Shown in pieces: positions 19,572 to 31,844 of a DNA stretch of 64,000 nucleotides. The DNA is taken from the NCBI RefSeq assembly GCF_032854445.1, contig NC_088304.1, positions 21,735,850 to 21,799,849 of the forward strand. Direction: 5' to 3'. The stretch's first letter is position 1. Each line of letters starts with the position of its first letter. A program made the translations under genes and the position numbers. The stretch is from Liolophura sinensis (taxonomy: Eukaryota > Mollusca > Polyplacophora > Chitonida > Chitonidae). The notes under the pieces are model-generated. The model had not been told where the DNA came from, did not search any database, and worked only from the letters and a program-made list of their open reading frames with translations.

Positions 19572-20009
19572 ACATTTACATCTGTTATATTTTCTTGCAA
19601 AAGTCTGTGTACTTGTCACATCGATACACGCAATGGATACTTCTAAACACGCAGGGTTATGCTATTGAGCCGTCTTTTAATTTGTGTACTTTAGCTGTGC
19701 ACATTTTTAATAGGCCACAGTTTTTTGTAAACCACAACTCTGCTGAGTTTAAAATGCATTAAAGGAGATAAGTTCTTATATCGGCTTTGCATGCAGTTCG
19801 ATTATTTTGCTGTAATAAAGTATTTATCTTTTCTGTTTTGTTTCTTTGATTTTTATTGCCGTGTGCGACTTTATTGTTGTGCTTTGATAAATGCATGTTC
19901 GTGTGTTTCCTGTCTATGCTTTCAGATTACAAAGTTCCTTTTCGGGAAGACTTGTGTGGCTCTGAAAAGAGCCGTTTTGGTGGAATGTAGTCGAGGTGCC
20001 AGATGGATT

Positions 20010-20333
20010 TTACATGTTGTCCTCTTCACTGTTGCTGTGGGAGTCTATTTCGTACTGAGCATCTTGTCCAATTAGTTTGCATCGAAGTGCAGTGATGACA
20101 TCAGCTTTATTGCAGGCGTATTCGTAGTAAGCATTTCTGAGTCCTTCTCCGGCGGCTATCTTCAGACGAAGGCTGTAGCGGAATGATTTGTTTCCTTCTT
20201 TGTTGGCACGGTCGTATCGGATTTGGAGATCGTCGAGGTGCTTGCTGAAAAAGACAATTTGCTCGCATGCCTTTTGAAAGGTCAGCTCTGCTTTCCGCAA
20301 ATCTACAAAAAACTGGAAGTGATTGCAATCAAT
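20010..20333 (-). pseudogene. Array gene copy 1, start codon lost
   Basis: The frame is open for the full 107 codons but the initiator position reads ATT (20331-20333) instead of ATG, and the first residues differ from the consensus. The rest, including the acidic tail SNSEEDNM, is kept. As the outermost unit it is expected to escape homogenisation. Confidence 0.6.
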
Positions 20334-21429
20334 GGCAAGAAGTGTAAGACGGCCATTTTATCGAGTTTTCCTACTTGACATAAGAAAGCGTAATGCAAGC
20401 TTGAGAGCCAGCAAACAATTTATATGAGGTTTGAGTGACACTTTGCAAGATGTTTAACTCCTCGCCACGTCGTCACTGAGTTAGTCCTGACAGAACTTCT
20501 TAAAGGGTCAGTTGCAAACTTACTGATGACAAAAGGTGATCAGCGGAAACAATGGTTAGCCGCCATTTTCCTTTAATCCCCCAGCGCCATGCCGTCTCTC
20601 ACGCACCCGGACACAATTCAACTTATTATTAAAATAAATTGGCCTCTTTGTACTACATTTCTATACAAAAAGTACTGAATGAAAAACCAATGATTTCACG
20701 AAAATCTTACAATTTTCAATTTGCTGAGGTCAAACCAAAACTGTGCCTTCAAATGATAATCGGTGTGTCAGCTGTATGGATGCAACAGCTACAGATAACA
20801 GATAGAAACAACGGTGCAATCTAATTGGCACGAAAAATGTCTTTATAGGCAGGCAAATGGCTTGAGAAATAAGACAAAACTTCTTTGCAGAACTTTTGAA
20901 TTGGCACCTAGGTTAAGGCCTATAAAGCTATCTCAACGCTGCATATTTCATAAGTAGTCTCACAGAACCAAATATTGAAAATTTCACCAACATTTACATC
21001 TGTTATATTTTTTGTTGCAAAAGTCTGTGTATTTGTCACATCAGTACACGCAATGGATACTTCTAAACACGCAGGGTTATGCTATTGAGCCGTCTTTTAA
21101 TTTGTGTACTTTAGCTTTGCACATTTTTAATAGGCCACAGTTTTTTGTAAACCACAACTCTGCTGAGTTTAAAATGCATTAAAGGAGATAAGTTCTTATA
21201 TCGGCTTTGCATGCAGTTCGATTATTTTGCTGTAATAAAGTATTTATCTTTTCTGTTTTGTTTCTTTGATTTTTATTGCCGTGTGCGACTTTATTGTTGT
21301 GCTTTGATATATGCATGTTCGTGTGTTTCCTGTCTATGCTTTCAGATTACAAAGTTCCTTTTCGGGAAGACTTGTGTGGCTCTGAAAAGAGCCGTTTTGG
21401 TGGAATGTAGTCGAGGTGCCAGGTGGATT

Positions 21430-21753
21430 TTACATGTTGTCCTCTTCACTGTTGCTGTCGGAGTCTATTTCGTACTGAGCATCTTGTCCAATTAGTTTGC
21501 ATCGAAGTGCAGTGATGACATCAGCTTTATTGCAGGCGTATTCGTAGTAAGCATTTCTGAGTCCTTCTCCGGCGGCTATCTTCAGACGAAGGCTGTAGCG
21601 GAATGATTTGTTTCCTTCTTTGTTGGCATGGTCGTATCGGATTTGGAGATCGTCGAGATGCTTGTTGAAAAACACAATTTGCTCGCATGCCTTTTGAAAG
21701 GTCAGCTCAGCTTTCCGCAAATCTGCAAACAACTGGAAGTGTTTGGAATCCAT
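21430..21753 (-). CDS. Array gene, 107-aa helical protein, copy 2 (reference)
   Basis: ATG 21753 to the end of the frame at 21430. The protein starts MDSKHFQLFADLRKAELTFQ and is predominantly helical with regularly spaced hydrophobic and charged residues (about residues 8-90). It ends in an acidic Ser/Glu/Asp tail (SDSNSEEDNM). There is no signal peptide, membrane segment or cysteine motif beyond three scattered cysteines, and I do not recognise the family. Upstream on the minus strand a GCCGCCATTTT element (21979-21989, a YY1-like AAAATGGCGGC on the coding strand) could position an initiator. Downstream, AATAAA signals (complement of 21290-21295 and 21272-21277) could end the transcript. This suggests a self-contained intronless gene of about 0.7 kb per unit. 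A capping, coiled-coil or DNA-binding role would be guesswork. Confidence 0.6.
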   Translation of the reverse strand: MDSKHFQLFADLRKAELTFQKACEQIVFFNKHLDDLQIRYDHANKEGNKSFRYSLRLKIAAGEGLRNAYYEYACNKADVITALRCKLIGQDAQYEIDSDSNSEEDNM

Positions 21754-21978
21754 GGCAAGAAGTGTAAGACGGCCATTTTATCGAGTTTTCCTGCTTGACA
21801 TAAGAAAGCGTAATGCAAGCTTGAGAGCCAGCAAACAATTTATATGAGGTTTGAGTGACACTTTGCAAGATGTTTAACTCCTCGCCACGTCGTCACTGAG
21901 TTAGTCCTGACAGAACTTCTTAAAGAGTCAGTTGCAAACTTACTGATGACAAAAGGTGATCAGCGGAAACAATGGTTA

Positions 21979-21989
21979 GCCGCCATTTT
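21979..21989 (-). promoter_or_regulatory. YY1-like initiator motif upstream of array gene (unit 2)
   Basis: AAAATGGCGGC on the minus strand, about 225 nt upstream of the ATG, matches the YY1 consensus core ATGGCGGC that often overlaps start sites of TATA-less promoters. It recurs at the same offset in most units. A few carry GACATTTT (units 9, 11 and 12, near 33490, 36890 and 38310), which breaks the core, and the inner duplicated copies in units 6 and 7 read GCCGCCATCTT. Binding is inferred from sequence only. Confidence 0.35.
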
Positions 21990-22848
21990 CCTTTAATCCC
22001 CAAGCGCCATGCCGTCTCTCACGCACCCGGACACAATTCAACTTATTATTGAAATAAATTGGCCTCTTTGTACTACATTTCTATACAAAAAATACTGAAT
22101 AAAAAACCAATGATTTCACGAAAATCTTACAATTTTCAATTTGCTGAGGTCAAACCAAAACTGTGCCTTCAAATGATAATCGGTGTGTCAGCTGTATGGA
22201 TGCAACAGCTACAGATAACAAATAGAAACAAGGGTGCAATCTAATTGGCACGAAAAATGTCTTTATAGGCAGGCAAATGGCTTGAGAAATAAGACAAAAC
22301 TTCTTTGCCTTTACTTTTGAATTGACACCTTGAATAAGGCCTATAAAGCTATCTCAACGCTGCATATTTCATAAGTAGTCTCACAGAACCAAACATTGAA
22401 AATTTCACCCACATTTACATCTGTTATATTTTCTTGCAAAAGTCTGTGTACTTGTCACATCAATACACGCAATGGTTACTTCTAAACACGCAGGGTTATG
22501 CTATTGAGCCGTCTTTTTATTTGTGTACTTTAGCTTTGCACATTTTTAATAGGCCACAGTTTTTTGTAAACCACAACTCTGCTGAGTTTAAAATGCACTA
22601 AAGGAGATAAGTTCTTATAGCGGCTTTGCATGCAGTTCGATTATTTTGCTGTAATAAAGTATTTATTTTTTCTGTTTTGTTTCTTTGATTTTTATTGCCG
22701 TGTGCGACTTTATTGTTGTGCTTTGATAAATGCATGTTCGTGTGTTTCCTGTCTATGCTTTCAGATTACAAAGTTCCTTTTCGGGAAGACTTGTGTGGCT
22801 CTGAAAAGAGCCGTTTTGGTGGAATGTAGTCGAGGTGCCAGGTGGATT

Positions 22849-23172
22849 TTACATGTTGTCCTCTTCACTGTTGCTGTCGGAGTCTATTTAGTACTGAGCA
22901 TCTTGTCCAATTAGTTTGCATCGAAGTGCAGTGATGACATGAGCTTTATTGCAGGCGTATTCGTAGTAAGCATTTCTGAATCCTTCTCCGGCGGCTATCT
23001 TCAGACGAAGGCTGTAGCGGAATGATTTGTTTCCTTCTTTGTTGGCACGGTCGTATCGGATTTGGAGATCGTCGAGATGCTTGTTGAAAAACACAATTTG
23101 CTCGCATGCCTTTTGAAAGGTCAGCTCTGCTTTCCGCAAATCTGCAAACAACTGGAAGTGTTTGGAATCCAT
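22849..23172 (-). pseudogene. Array gene copy 3, C-terminal nonsense
   Basis: ATG at 23172 intact. A G-to-T type change makes a stop at 22888-22890, so the frame ends ...GQDAQY and loses the acidic tail of 14 residues. Upstream sequence is otherwise like copy 2. Confidence 0.6.
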
Positions 23173-23639
23173 GGCAAGAAGTGTAAGACGGCAATTTTAT
23201 CGAGTTTTCTTGCTTGACATAAGAAAGCGTAATGCAAGCTTGAGAGCCAGCAATCAATTTATATGAGGTTTGAGTGACACTTTGCAAGATGATTAACTCC
23301 TCGCCACGTCGTCACTGAGTTAGTCCTGACAGAACTTCTTAAAGAGTCAGTTGCAAACTTACTGATGACAAAAGGTGATCAGCGGAAACAATGGTTAGCC
23401 GCCATTTTCCTTTAATCCCCAAGCGCCATGCCGTCTCTCACGCACCCGGACACAATTCAACTTATTATTAAAATAAACTGGCCTCTTTGTACTACATTTC
23501 TATACAAAAAATACTGAATAAAAAACCAATGATTTCACGAAAATCTGACAATTTTCAATTTGCTGAGGTCAAACCAAAACTGTGCCTTCAAATGATATTC
23601 GGTGTGTCAGCTGTATGGATGCAACAGCTACAGATAACA

Positions 23640-24172
23640 TGCCTTTTGAAAGGTCAGCTCTGCTTTCCGCAAATCTGCAAAAAACTGGAAGTGTTTGGAA
23701 TCCATGGCAAGAAGTGTAAGACGGCAATTTTATCGAGTTTTCCTGCTTGACATAAGAAAGCGTAATGCAAGCCTGACAGCCAGCAAACAATTTATATGAG
23801 GTTTGAGTGACACTTTGCAAGATGTTTAACTCCTCGCCACGTGTTCACTGAGTTAGTCCTGACAGAACTTCTTAAAGAGTCAGATGCAAACTTACTGATG
23901 ACAAAAGGTGATCAGCGGAAACAATGGTTAGCCGCCATTTTCCTTTAATCCCCCAGCGCCATGCCGTCTCTCACGCACCCGGACACAATTCAACTTATTA
24001 TTAAAATAAATTGGCCTCCTTGTACTACATTTCTATACAAAAATTACTGAATGAAAAACCAATGATTTCACGAAAATCTTACAATTTTCAATTTGCTGAG
24101 GTCAAACCAAAACTGTGCCTTTAAATGATAATCGGTGTGTCAGCTGTATGGATGCAACAGCTACAGATAACA
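23640..24172. repeat. 533-bp internal duplication in a long unit
   Basis: After CAGCTACAGATAACA the sequence jumps back to TGCCTTTTGAAAGGTCAGC, re-reading the 5' end of the array gene and its upstream region. It carries only the first ~30 codons and a second promoter-like segment. The same junction is found at about 28425 and 30360. Confidence 0.8.
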
Positions 24173-24798
24173 AATAGAAACAACGGTGCAATCTAATTGG
24201 CACGAAAAATGTCTTTATAGACAGGCAAATGGCTTGAGAAATAAGACAAAACTTCTTTGCAGAACTTTTGAATTGGCACCTTGATTAAGGCCTATAAAGC
24301 TATCTCAACGCTGCATATTTCATAAGTAGTCTCACAGAACCAAACATTGAAAATTTCACCCACAATTACATCTGTTATATTTTCTTGCAAAAGTCTGTGT
24401 ACTTGTCACATCAATACACGCAATGGATACTTCTAAACACGCAGGGTTATGCTATTGAGCCGTCTTTTAATTTGTGTACTTTAGCTGTGCACATTTTTTA
24501 AAGACCACAGTTTTTTGTAAACCACAACTCTGCTGAGTTTAAAATGCACTAAAGGAGATAAGTTCTTATATCGGCTTTGCATGCAGTTCGATTATTTTGC
24601 TGTAATAAAGTATTTATCTTTTCTGTTTTGTTTCTTTGATTTTATTGTCGTGTGCGACTTTATTGTTGTGCTTTGATAAATGCATGTTCGTGTGTTTCCT
24701 GTGTATGCTTTCAGATTACAAAGTTCCTTTTCGGGAAGACTTGTGTGGCTCTGAAAAGAGCCGTTTTGGTGGAATGTAGTCGAGGTGCCAGGTGGATT

Positions 24799-25122
24799 TT
24801 ACATGTTGTCCTCTTCACTGTTGCTGTGGGAGTCTATTTCGTACTGAGCATCTTGTCCAATTAGTTTGCATCGAAGTGCACTGATGACATCAGCTTTATT
24901 GCAGGCGTATTCGTAGTAAGCATTTCTGAGTCCTTCTCCGGCGGCTATCTTCAGACGAAGGCTGTAGCGGAATGATTTGTTTCCTTCTTTGTTGGCACGG
25001 TCGTATCGGATTTGGAGATCGTCGAGATGCTTGTTGAAAAACACAATTTGCTCGCATGCCTTTTGAAAGGTCAGCTCAGCTTTCCGCAAATCTGCAAACA
25101 ACTGGAAGTGTTTGGAATCCAT
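24799..25122 (-). CDS. Array gene copy 4
   Basis: Complete 107-codon frame with ATG; near-identical to copy 5. The plus-strand overlapping frame is broken in this unit by a one-base deletion in the T run near 24640, which argues that the minus frame is the coding one. Confidence 0.55.
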   Translation of the reverse strand: MDSKHFQLFADLRKAELTFQKACEQIVFFNKHLDDLQIRYDRANKEGNKSFRYSLRLKIAAGEGLRNAYYEYACNKADVISALRCKLIGQDAQYEIDSHSNSEEDNM

Positions 25123-26216
25123 GGCAAGAAGTGTAAGACGGCAATTTTATCGAGTTTTCCTGCTTGACATAAGAAAGCGTAATGCAAGCTTGAGAGCCAG
25201 CAAACAATTTATATGAGGTTTGAGTGACACTTTGCAAGATGTTTAACTCCTCGCCACGTCGTCACTGAGTTAGTCCTGACAGAACTTCTTAAAGAGTCAG
25301 TTGCAAACTTACTGATGACAAAAGGTGATCAGCGGAAACAATGGTTAGCCGCCATTTTCCTTTAATCACCTAGCGCCATGCCGTTTCTCACGCACCCGGA
25401 CACAATTCAACTTATTATTGAAATAAATTGGCCTCTTTGTACTACATTTCTATACAAAAAATACTGAATAAAAAACCAATGATTTCACGAAAATCTTACA
25501 ATTTTCAATTTGCTGAGGTCAAACCAAAACTGTGTCTTTAAATGATAATCGGTGTGTCAGCTGTATGGATGCAACAGCTACAGATAACAGATAGAAACAA
25601 CGGTGCAATCTAATTGGCACGAAGAATGTCTTTATAGGCAGGCAAATTGCTTGAGAAATAAGACAAAACTTCTTTGCCGGACTTTTAAATTGACACCTTG
25701 AATAAGGCCTATAAAGCTATCTCAACGCTGCATATTTCATAAGTAGTCTCACAGAACCAAACATTGAAAATTTCACCCACATTTACATCTGTTATATTTT
25801 CTTGCAAAAGTCTGTGTACTTGTCACATCAATACACGCAATGGATACTTCTAAACACGCAGGGTTATGCTATTGAGCCGTCTTTTAATTTGTGTACTTTA
25901 GCTTTGCACATTTTTAATAGGCCACAGTTTTTTGTAAACCACAACTCTGCTGAGTTTAAAATGCATTAAAGGAGATAAGTTCTTATAGAGGTTTTGCATG
26001 CAGTTCGATTATTTTGCTGTAATAAAGTATTTATCTTTTCTGTTTTGTTTCTTTGATTTTTATTGTCGTGTGCGACTTTATTGTTGTGCTTTGATAAATG
26101 CATGTTCGTGTGTTTCCTCTCTATGCTTTCAGATTACAAAGTTCCTTTTCGGGAAGACTTGTGTGGCTCTGAAAAGAGCCGTTTTGGTGGAATGTAGTCG
26201 AGGTGCCAGGTGGATT

Positions 26217-26540
26217 TTACATGTTGTCCTCTTCACTGTTGCTGTGGGAGTCTATTTCGTACTGAGCATCTTGTCCAATTAGTTTGCATCGAAGTGCACT
26301 TATGACATCAGCTTTATTGCAGGCGTATTCGTAGTAAGCATTTCTGAGTCCTTCTCCGGCGGCTATCTTCAGACGAAGGCTGTAGCGGAATGATTTGTTT
26401 CCTTCTTTGTTGGCACGGTCGTATCGGATTTGGAGATCGTCGAGATGCTTGTTGAAAAACACAATTTGCTCGCATGCCTTTTGAAAGGTCAGCTCAGCTT
26501 TCCGCAAATCTGCAAACAACTGGAAGTGTTTGGAATCCAT
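26217..26540 (-). CDS. Array gene copy 5
   Basis: Complete 107-codon frame with ATG and acidic tail; differs from copy 4 at very few sites, implying recent duplication or conversion. Confidence 0.55.
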   Translation of the reverse strand: MDSKHFQLFADLRKAELTFQKACEQIVFFNKHLDDLQIRYDRANKEGNKSFRYSLRLKIAAGEGLRNAYYEYACNKADVISALRCKLIGQDAQYEIDSHSNSEEDNM

Positions 26541-27634
26541 GGCAAGAAGTGTAAGACGGCAATTTTATCGAGTTTTCCTGCTTGACATAAGAAAGCGTAA
26601 TGCAAGCTTGAGAGCCAGCAAACAATTTATATGAGGTTTGAGTGACACTTTGCAAGATGTTTAACTCCTCGCCACGTCGTCACTGAGTTAGTCCTGACAG
26701 AACTTCTTAAAGAGTCAGTTGCAAACTTACTGATGACAAAAGGTGATCAGCGGAAACAATGGTTAGCCGCCATTTTCCTTTAATCACCTAGCGCCATGCC
26801 GTTTCTCACGCACCCGGACACAATTCAACTTATTATTGAAATAAATTGGCCTCTTTGTACTACATTTCTATACAAAAAATACTGAATAAAAAACCAATGA
26901 TTTCACGAAAATCTTACAATTTTCAATTTGCTGAGGTCAAACCAAAACTGTGTCTTTAAATGATAATCGGTGTGTCAGCTGTATGGATGCAACAGCTACA
27001 GATAACAGATAGAAACAACGGTGCAATCTAATTGGCACGAAGAATGTCTTTATAGGCAGGCAAATTGCTTGAGAAATAAGACAAAACTTCTTTGCCGGAC
27101 TTTTAAATTGACACCTTGAAAAAGGCCTATAAAGCTATCTCAACGCTGCATATTTCATAAGTAGTCTCACAGAACCAAACATTGAAAATTTCACCCACAT
27201 TTACATCTGTTATATTTTCTTGCAAAAGTCTGTGTACTTGTCACATCAATACACGCAATGGATACTTCTAAACACGCAGGGTTATGCTATTGAGCCGTCT
27301 TTTAATTTGTGTACTTTAGCTTTGCACATTTTTAATAGGCCACAGTTTTTTGTAAACCACAACTCTGCTGAGTTTAAAATGCATTAAAGGAGATAAGTTC
27401 TTATAGAGGTTTTGCATGCAGTTCGATTATTTTGCTGTAATAAAGTATTTATCTTTTCTGTTTTGTTTCTTTGATTTTTATTGTCGTGTGCGACTTTATT
27501 GTTGTGCTTTGATAAATGCATGTTCGTGTGTTTCCTCTCTATGCTTTCAGATTACAAAGTTCCTTTTCGGGAAGACTTGTGTGGCTCTGAAAAGAGCCGT
27601 TTTGGTGGAATGTAGTCGAGGTGCCAGATGGATT

Positions 27635-27958
27635 TTACATGTTGTCCTCTTCACTGTTGCTGTGGGAGTCTATTTCGTACTGAGCATCTTGTCCAATTAG
27701 TTTGCATCGAAGTGCAGTGATGACATCAGCTTTATTGCAGGCGTATTCGTAGTAAGCATTTCTGAGTCCTTCTCCGGCGGCTATCTTCAGACGAAGGCTG
27801 TAGCGGAATGATTTGTTTCCTTCTTTGTTGGCACGGTCGTATCTGATTTGGAGATCGTCGAGGTGCTTGTTGAAAAACACAATTTGCTCGCATGCCTTTT
27901 GAAAGGTCAGCTCTGCTTTCCGCAAATCTGCAAACAACTGGAAGTGTTTGGAATCCAA
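27635..27958 (-). pseudogene. Array gene copy 6, ATG changed to TTG
   Basis: Full-length open frame, but the start reads TTG (CCTTGGATTCC on the coding strand). It lies in a long unit whose inner duplication adds a second promoter-like region and an N-terminal fragment at about 28427-28500. Confidence 0.5.
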
Positions 27959-29586
27959 GGCAAGAAGTGTAAGACGGCAATTTTATCGAGTTTTCCTGCT
28001 TGACATAAGAAAGCATAATGCAAGCTTGAGAGCTAGGAATCAATTCATATGAGGTTTGAGTGACACTTTGCAAGATGTTTAACTCCTCGCCACGTCGTCA
28101 CTGAGTTAGTCCTGACAGAACTTCTTAAAGAGTCAGTTGCAAACTTACTGATGACAAAAGGTGATCAGCGGAAACAATGGTTAGCCGCCATTTTCCTTTA
28201 ATCCCCAAGCGCCATGCCGTCTCTCACGCACCCGGACAAAATTCAACTTATTATTGAAATAAATTGGCCTCTTTGTACTACATTTCTATACAAAAAAGAC
28301 TGAATAAAAAACCAATGATTTCACGAAAATCTTACAATTTTCAATTTGCTGAGGTTAAACCAAAACTGTGCCTTCAAATGATAATCGGTGTGTCAGCTGT
28401 ATGGATGCAACAGCTACAGATAACATGCCTTTTGAAAGGTCAGCTCTGCTTTCCGCAAATCTGCAAAAAACTGGAAGTGTTTGGAATCCATGGCAAGAAG
28501 TGTAAGACGGCAATTTTATCGAGTTTTCCTGCTTAACATAAGAAAGCGTAATGCAAGCCTGACAGCCAGCAAACAATTTATATGAGGTTTGAGTGACACT
28601 TTGCAAGATGTTTAACTCCTCGCCACGTCGTCACTGAGTTAGTCCTGACAGAACTTCTTAAAGAGTCAGATGCAAACTTACTGATGACAAAAGGTGATCA
28701 GCGGAAACAATGGTTAGCCGCCATCTTCCTTTAATCCCCCAGCGCCATGCCGTCTCTCACGCACCCGGACACAATTCAACTTATTATTAAAATAATTTGG
28801 CCTCTTTGTACTACATTTCTATACAAAAATTACTGAATGAAAAACCAATGATTTCACGAAAATCTTACAATTTTTAATTTGCTCAGGTCAAAGCAAAACT
28901 GTGCCCTCAAATGATAATCGGTGTGTCAGCTGTATGGGTGCAAGGGCTACAGATAACAGATAGAAACAACGGTGCAATCTAATTGACACGAAAAATGTCT
29001 TTATAGGCAGGCAAATGCCTTGAGAAATAAGACAAAACTTCTTTGCAGAACTTCTGAATTGGCACCTTGATTATGTCCTATAAAGCTATCTCAACGCTGC
29101 ATATTTCATAAGTAGTCTCACAGAACCAAACATTGAAAATTTCACCCACATTCACATCTGTTATATTTTCTTGCAAAAGTCTGTGTATTTGTCACATCAA
29201 TACACGCAATGGATACTTCTAAACACGTAGGGTTATGATATAGAGTCGGCTTTTAATTTGTGTACTTTAGCTTTGCACATTTTTATTAGGCCACAGTTTT
29301 TTGTAAACCACAACTCTGCTGAGTTTTAAAATGCACTAAAGGAGATAAGTTCTTATAGCGGTTTTGCAAGCAGTTCAATTATTTTGCTGTAATAAAGTAT
29401 TTATCTTTTCTGTTTTGTTTCTTTGATTTTTATTGCCGTGTGCGACTTTATTGTTGTGCTTTGATAAATGCATGTTCGTGTGTTTCCTCTCTATGCTTTC
29501 AGATTACAAAGTTCCTTTTCGGGAAGACTTGTGTGGCTCTGAAAGGAGCCATTTTGGTGGAATGTAGTCGAGGTGCCAGATGGATT

Positions 29587-29910
29587 TTACATGTTGTCCT
29601 CTTCACTGTTGCTGTGGGAGTCTATTTCGTACTGAGCATCTTGTCCAATTAGTTTGCATCGAAGTGCCGTGATGACATCAGCTTTATTGCAGGCGTATTC
29701 GTAGTAAGCAGTTCTGAGTCCTTCTATGCGGGCTATCTTCAGACAAAGGCTGTAGCGGAATGATTTGTTTCCTTCTTTGTTGGCACGGTCGTATCTGATT
29801 TGGAGATCGTCGAGGTGCTTGTTGAAAAACACAATTTTCTCGCATGCCTTTTGAAAGGTCAGCTCTGCTTTCCGCAAATCTGCAAACAACTGGAAGTGTT
29901 TGGAATCCAT
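29587..29910 (-). CDS. Array gene copy 7, variant centre
   Basis: Complete frame with ATG. Residues about 60-67 read ARIEGLRT instead of AAGEGLRN, a cluster of changes shared in part with copy 8. The unit also lacks 17 bp near 30150, between the promoter-like motif and CCGTCTCTCACGCACCC. Confidence 0.55.
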   Translation of the reverse strand: MDSKHFQLFADLRKAELTFQKACEKIVFFNKHLDDLQIRYDRANKEGNKSFRYSLCLKIARIEGLRTAYYEYACNKADVITALRCKLIGQDAQYEIDSHSNSEEDNM

Positions 29911-31520
29911 GGCAAGAAGTGTAAGACGGCAATTTTATCGAGTTTTCCTGCTTGACATAAGAAAGCGTAATGCAAGCTTGAGAGCCAGCAATCAATTCAT
30001 ATGAGGTTTGAGTGACACTTTGCAAGATGTTTAACTCCTCGCCACGTCGTCACTGAGTTAGTCCTAACAGAACTTCTTAAAGAGTCCGTTGCAAACTTAC
30101 TGATGACAAAAGGTGATCAGTAGAAACAATGGTTAGCCGCCATTTTCCTTTCCGTCTCTCACGCACCCGGGCACAATTCAACTTATTATTGAAATAAATT
30201 GGCCTCTTTGTACTACATTTCTATACAAAAAATACTGAATAAAAAACCAATGATTTCACGAAAATCTTACAATTTTCAATTTGCTGAGGTTAAACCAAAA
30301 CTGTGCCTTCAAATGATAATCGGTGTGTCAGCTGTATGGATGCAACAGCTGCAGATAACATGCCTTTTGAAAGGTCAGCTCTGCTTTCCGCAAATCTGCA
30401 AACAACTGGAAGTGTTTGGAATCCATGGCAAGAAGTGTAAGACGGCAATTTTATCGAGTTTTCCTGCTTAACATAAGAAAGCGTAATGCAAGCCTGACAG
30501 CCAGCAAACAATTTATATGAGGTTTGAGTGACACTTTGCAAGATGTTTAACTCCTCGCCACGTGTTCACTGAGTTAGTCCTGACAGAACTTCTTAAAGAG
30601 TCAGATGCAAACTTACTGATGACAAAAGGTGATCAGCGGAAACAATGGTTAGCCGCCATCTTCCTTTAATCCCCCAGCGCCATGCCGTCTCTCACGCACC
30701 CGGACACAATTCAACTTATTATTAAAATAAATTGGCCTCTTTGTACTACATTTCTATACAAAAATTACTGAATGAAAAACCAATGATTTCACGAAAACCT
30801 TACAATTTTTAATTTGCTCAGGTCAAACCAAAACTGTGCCCTCAAATGATAATCGGTGTGTCAGCTGTATGGATGCAACAGCTACAGATAACAGATAGAA
30901 ACAACGGTGCAATCTAATTGACACGAAAAATGTCTTTATAGGCAGGCAAATGGCTTGAGAAATAAGACAAAACTTCTTTGCAGAACTTTTGAATTGGCAC
31001 CTTGATTATGTCCTATAAAGCTATCTCAACGCTGCATATTTCATAAGTAGTCTCACAGAACCAAACATTGAAAATTTCACCCACATTCACATCTGTTATA
31101 TTTTCTTGCAAAAGTCTGTGTACTTGTCACATCAATACACGCAATGGATACTTCTAAACACGTAGGGTTATGATATAGAGTCGTCTTTTAATTTGTGTAC
31201 TTTAGCTTTGCACATTTTTAATAGGCCACAGTTTTTTGTAAACCACAACTCTGCTGAGTTTAAAATGCACTAAAGGAGATACGTTCTTATAGCGGCTTTG
31301 CAAGCAGTTCGATTATTTTGCTGTAATAAAGTATTTATCTTTTCTGTTTTGTTTCTTTGATTTTTATTGCCGTGTGCGACTTTATTGTTGTGCTTTGATA
31401 AATGCATGTTCGTGTGTTTCCTGTCTATGCTTTCAGATTACAAAGTTCCTTTTCGGGAAGACTTGTGTGGCTCTGAAAAGAGCCGTTTTGGTGGAATGTA
31501 GTCGAGGTGCCAGATGGATT

Positions 31521-31844
31521 TTACATGTTGTCCTCTTCACTGTTGCTGTCGGAGTCTATTTCGTACTGAGCATCTTGTCCAATTAGTTTGCATCGAAGTG
31601 CACTGATGACATCAGCTTTATTGCAGGCGTATTCGTAGTAAGCAGCTCTGAGTCCTTCTATGGGGGCTATCTTCAGACAAAGGCTGTAGCGGAATGATTT
31701 GTTTCCTTCTTTGTTGGCACGGTCGTATCGGATTTGGAGATCGTCGAGGTGCTTGTTGAAAAACACAATTTGCTCGCATGCCTTTTGAAAGGTCAGCTCT
31801 GCTTTCCGCAAATCTGCAAACAACTGGAAGTGTTTGGAATCCAT
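31521..31844 (-). CDS. Array gene copy 8, variant centre
   Basis: Complete frame with ATG. The variable patch reads APIEGLRA. The tail is SDSNSEEDNM. Confidence 0.55.
   Translation of the reverse strand: MDSKHFQLFADLRKAELTFQKACEQIVFFNKHLDDLQIRYDRANKEGNKSFRYSLCLKIAPIEGLRAAYYEYACNKADVISALRCKLIGQDAQYEIDSDSNSEEDNM

Noticed and set aside
19791-20075. 94-aa hydrophobic plus-strand frame in each array unit as a gene
   Set aside because: It is lost by missing start or frameshift in five of twelve units, is antisense to the preserved frame at its 3' end, and contains a splice-acceptor-like tract. Most likely a chance frame.
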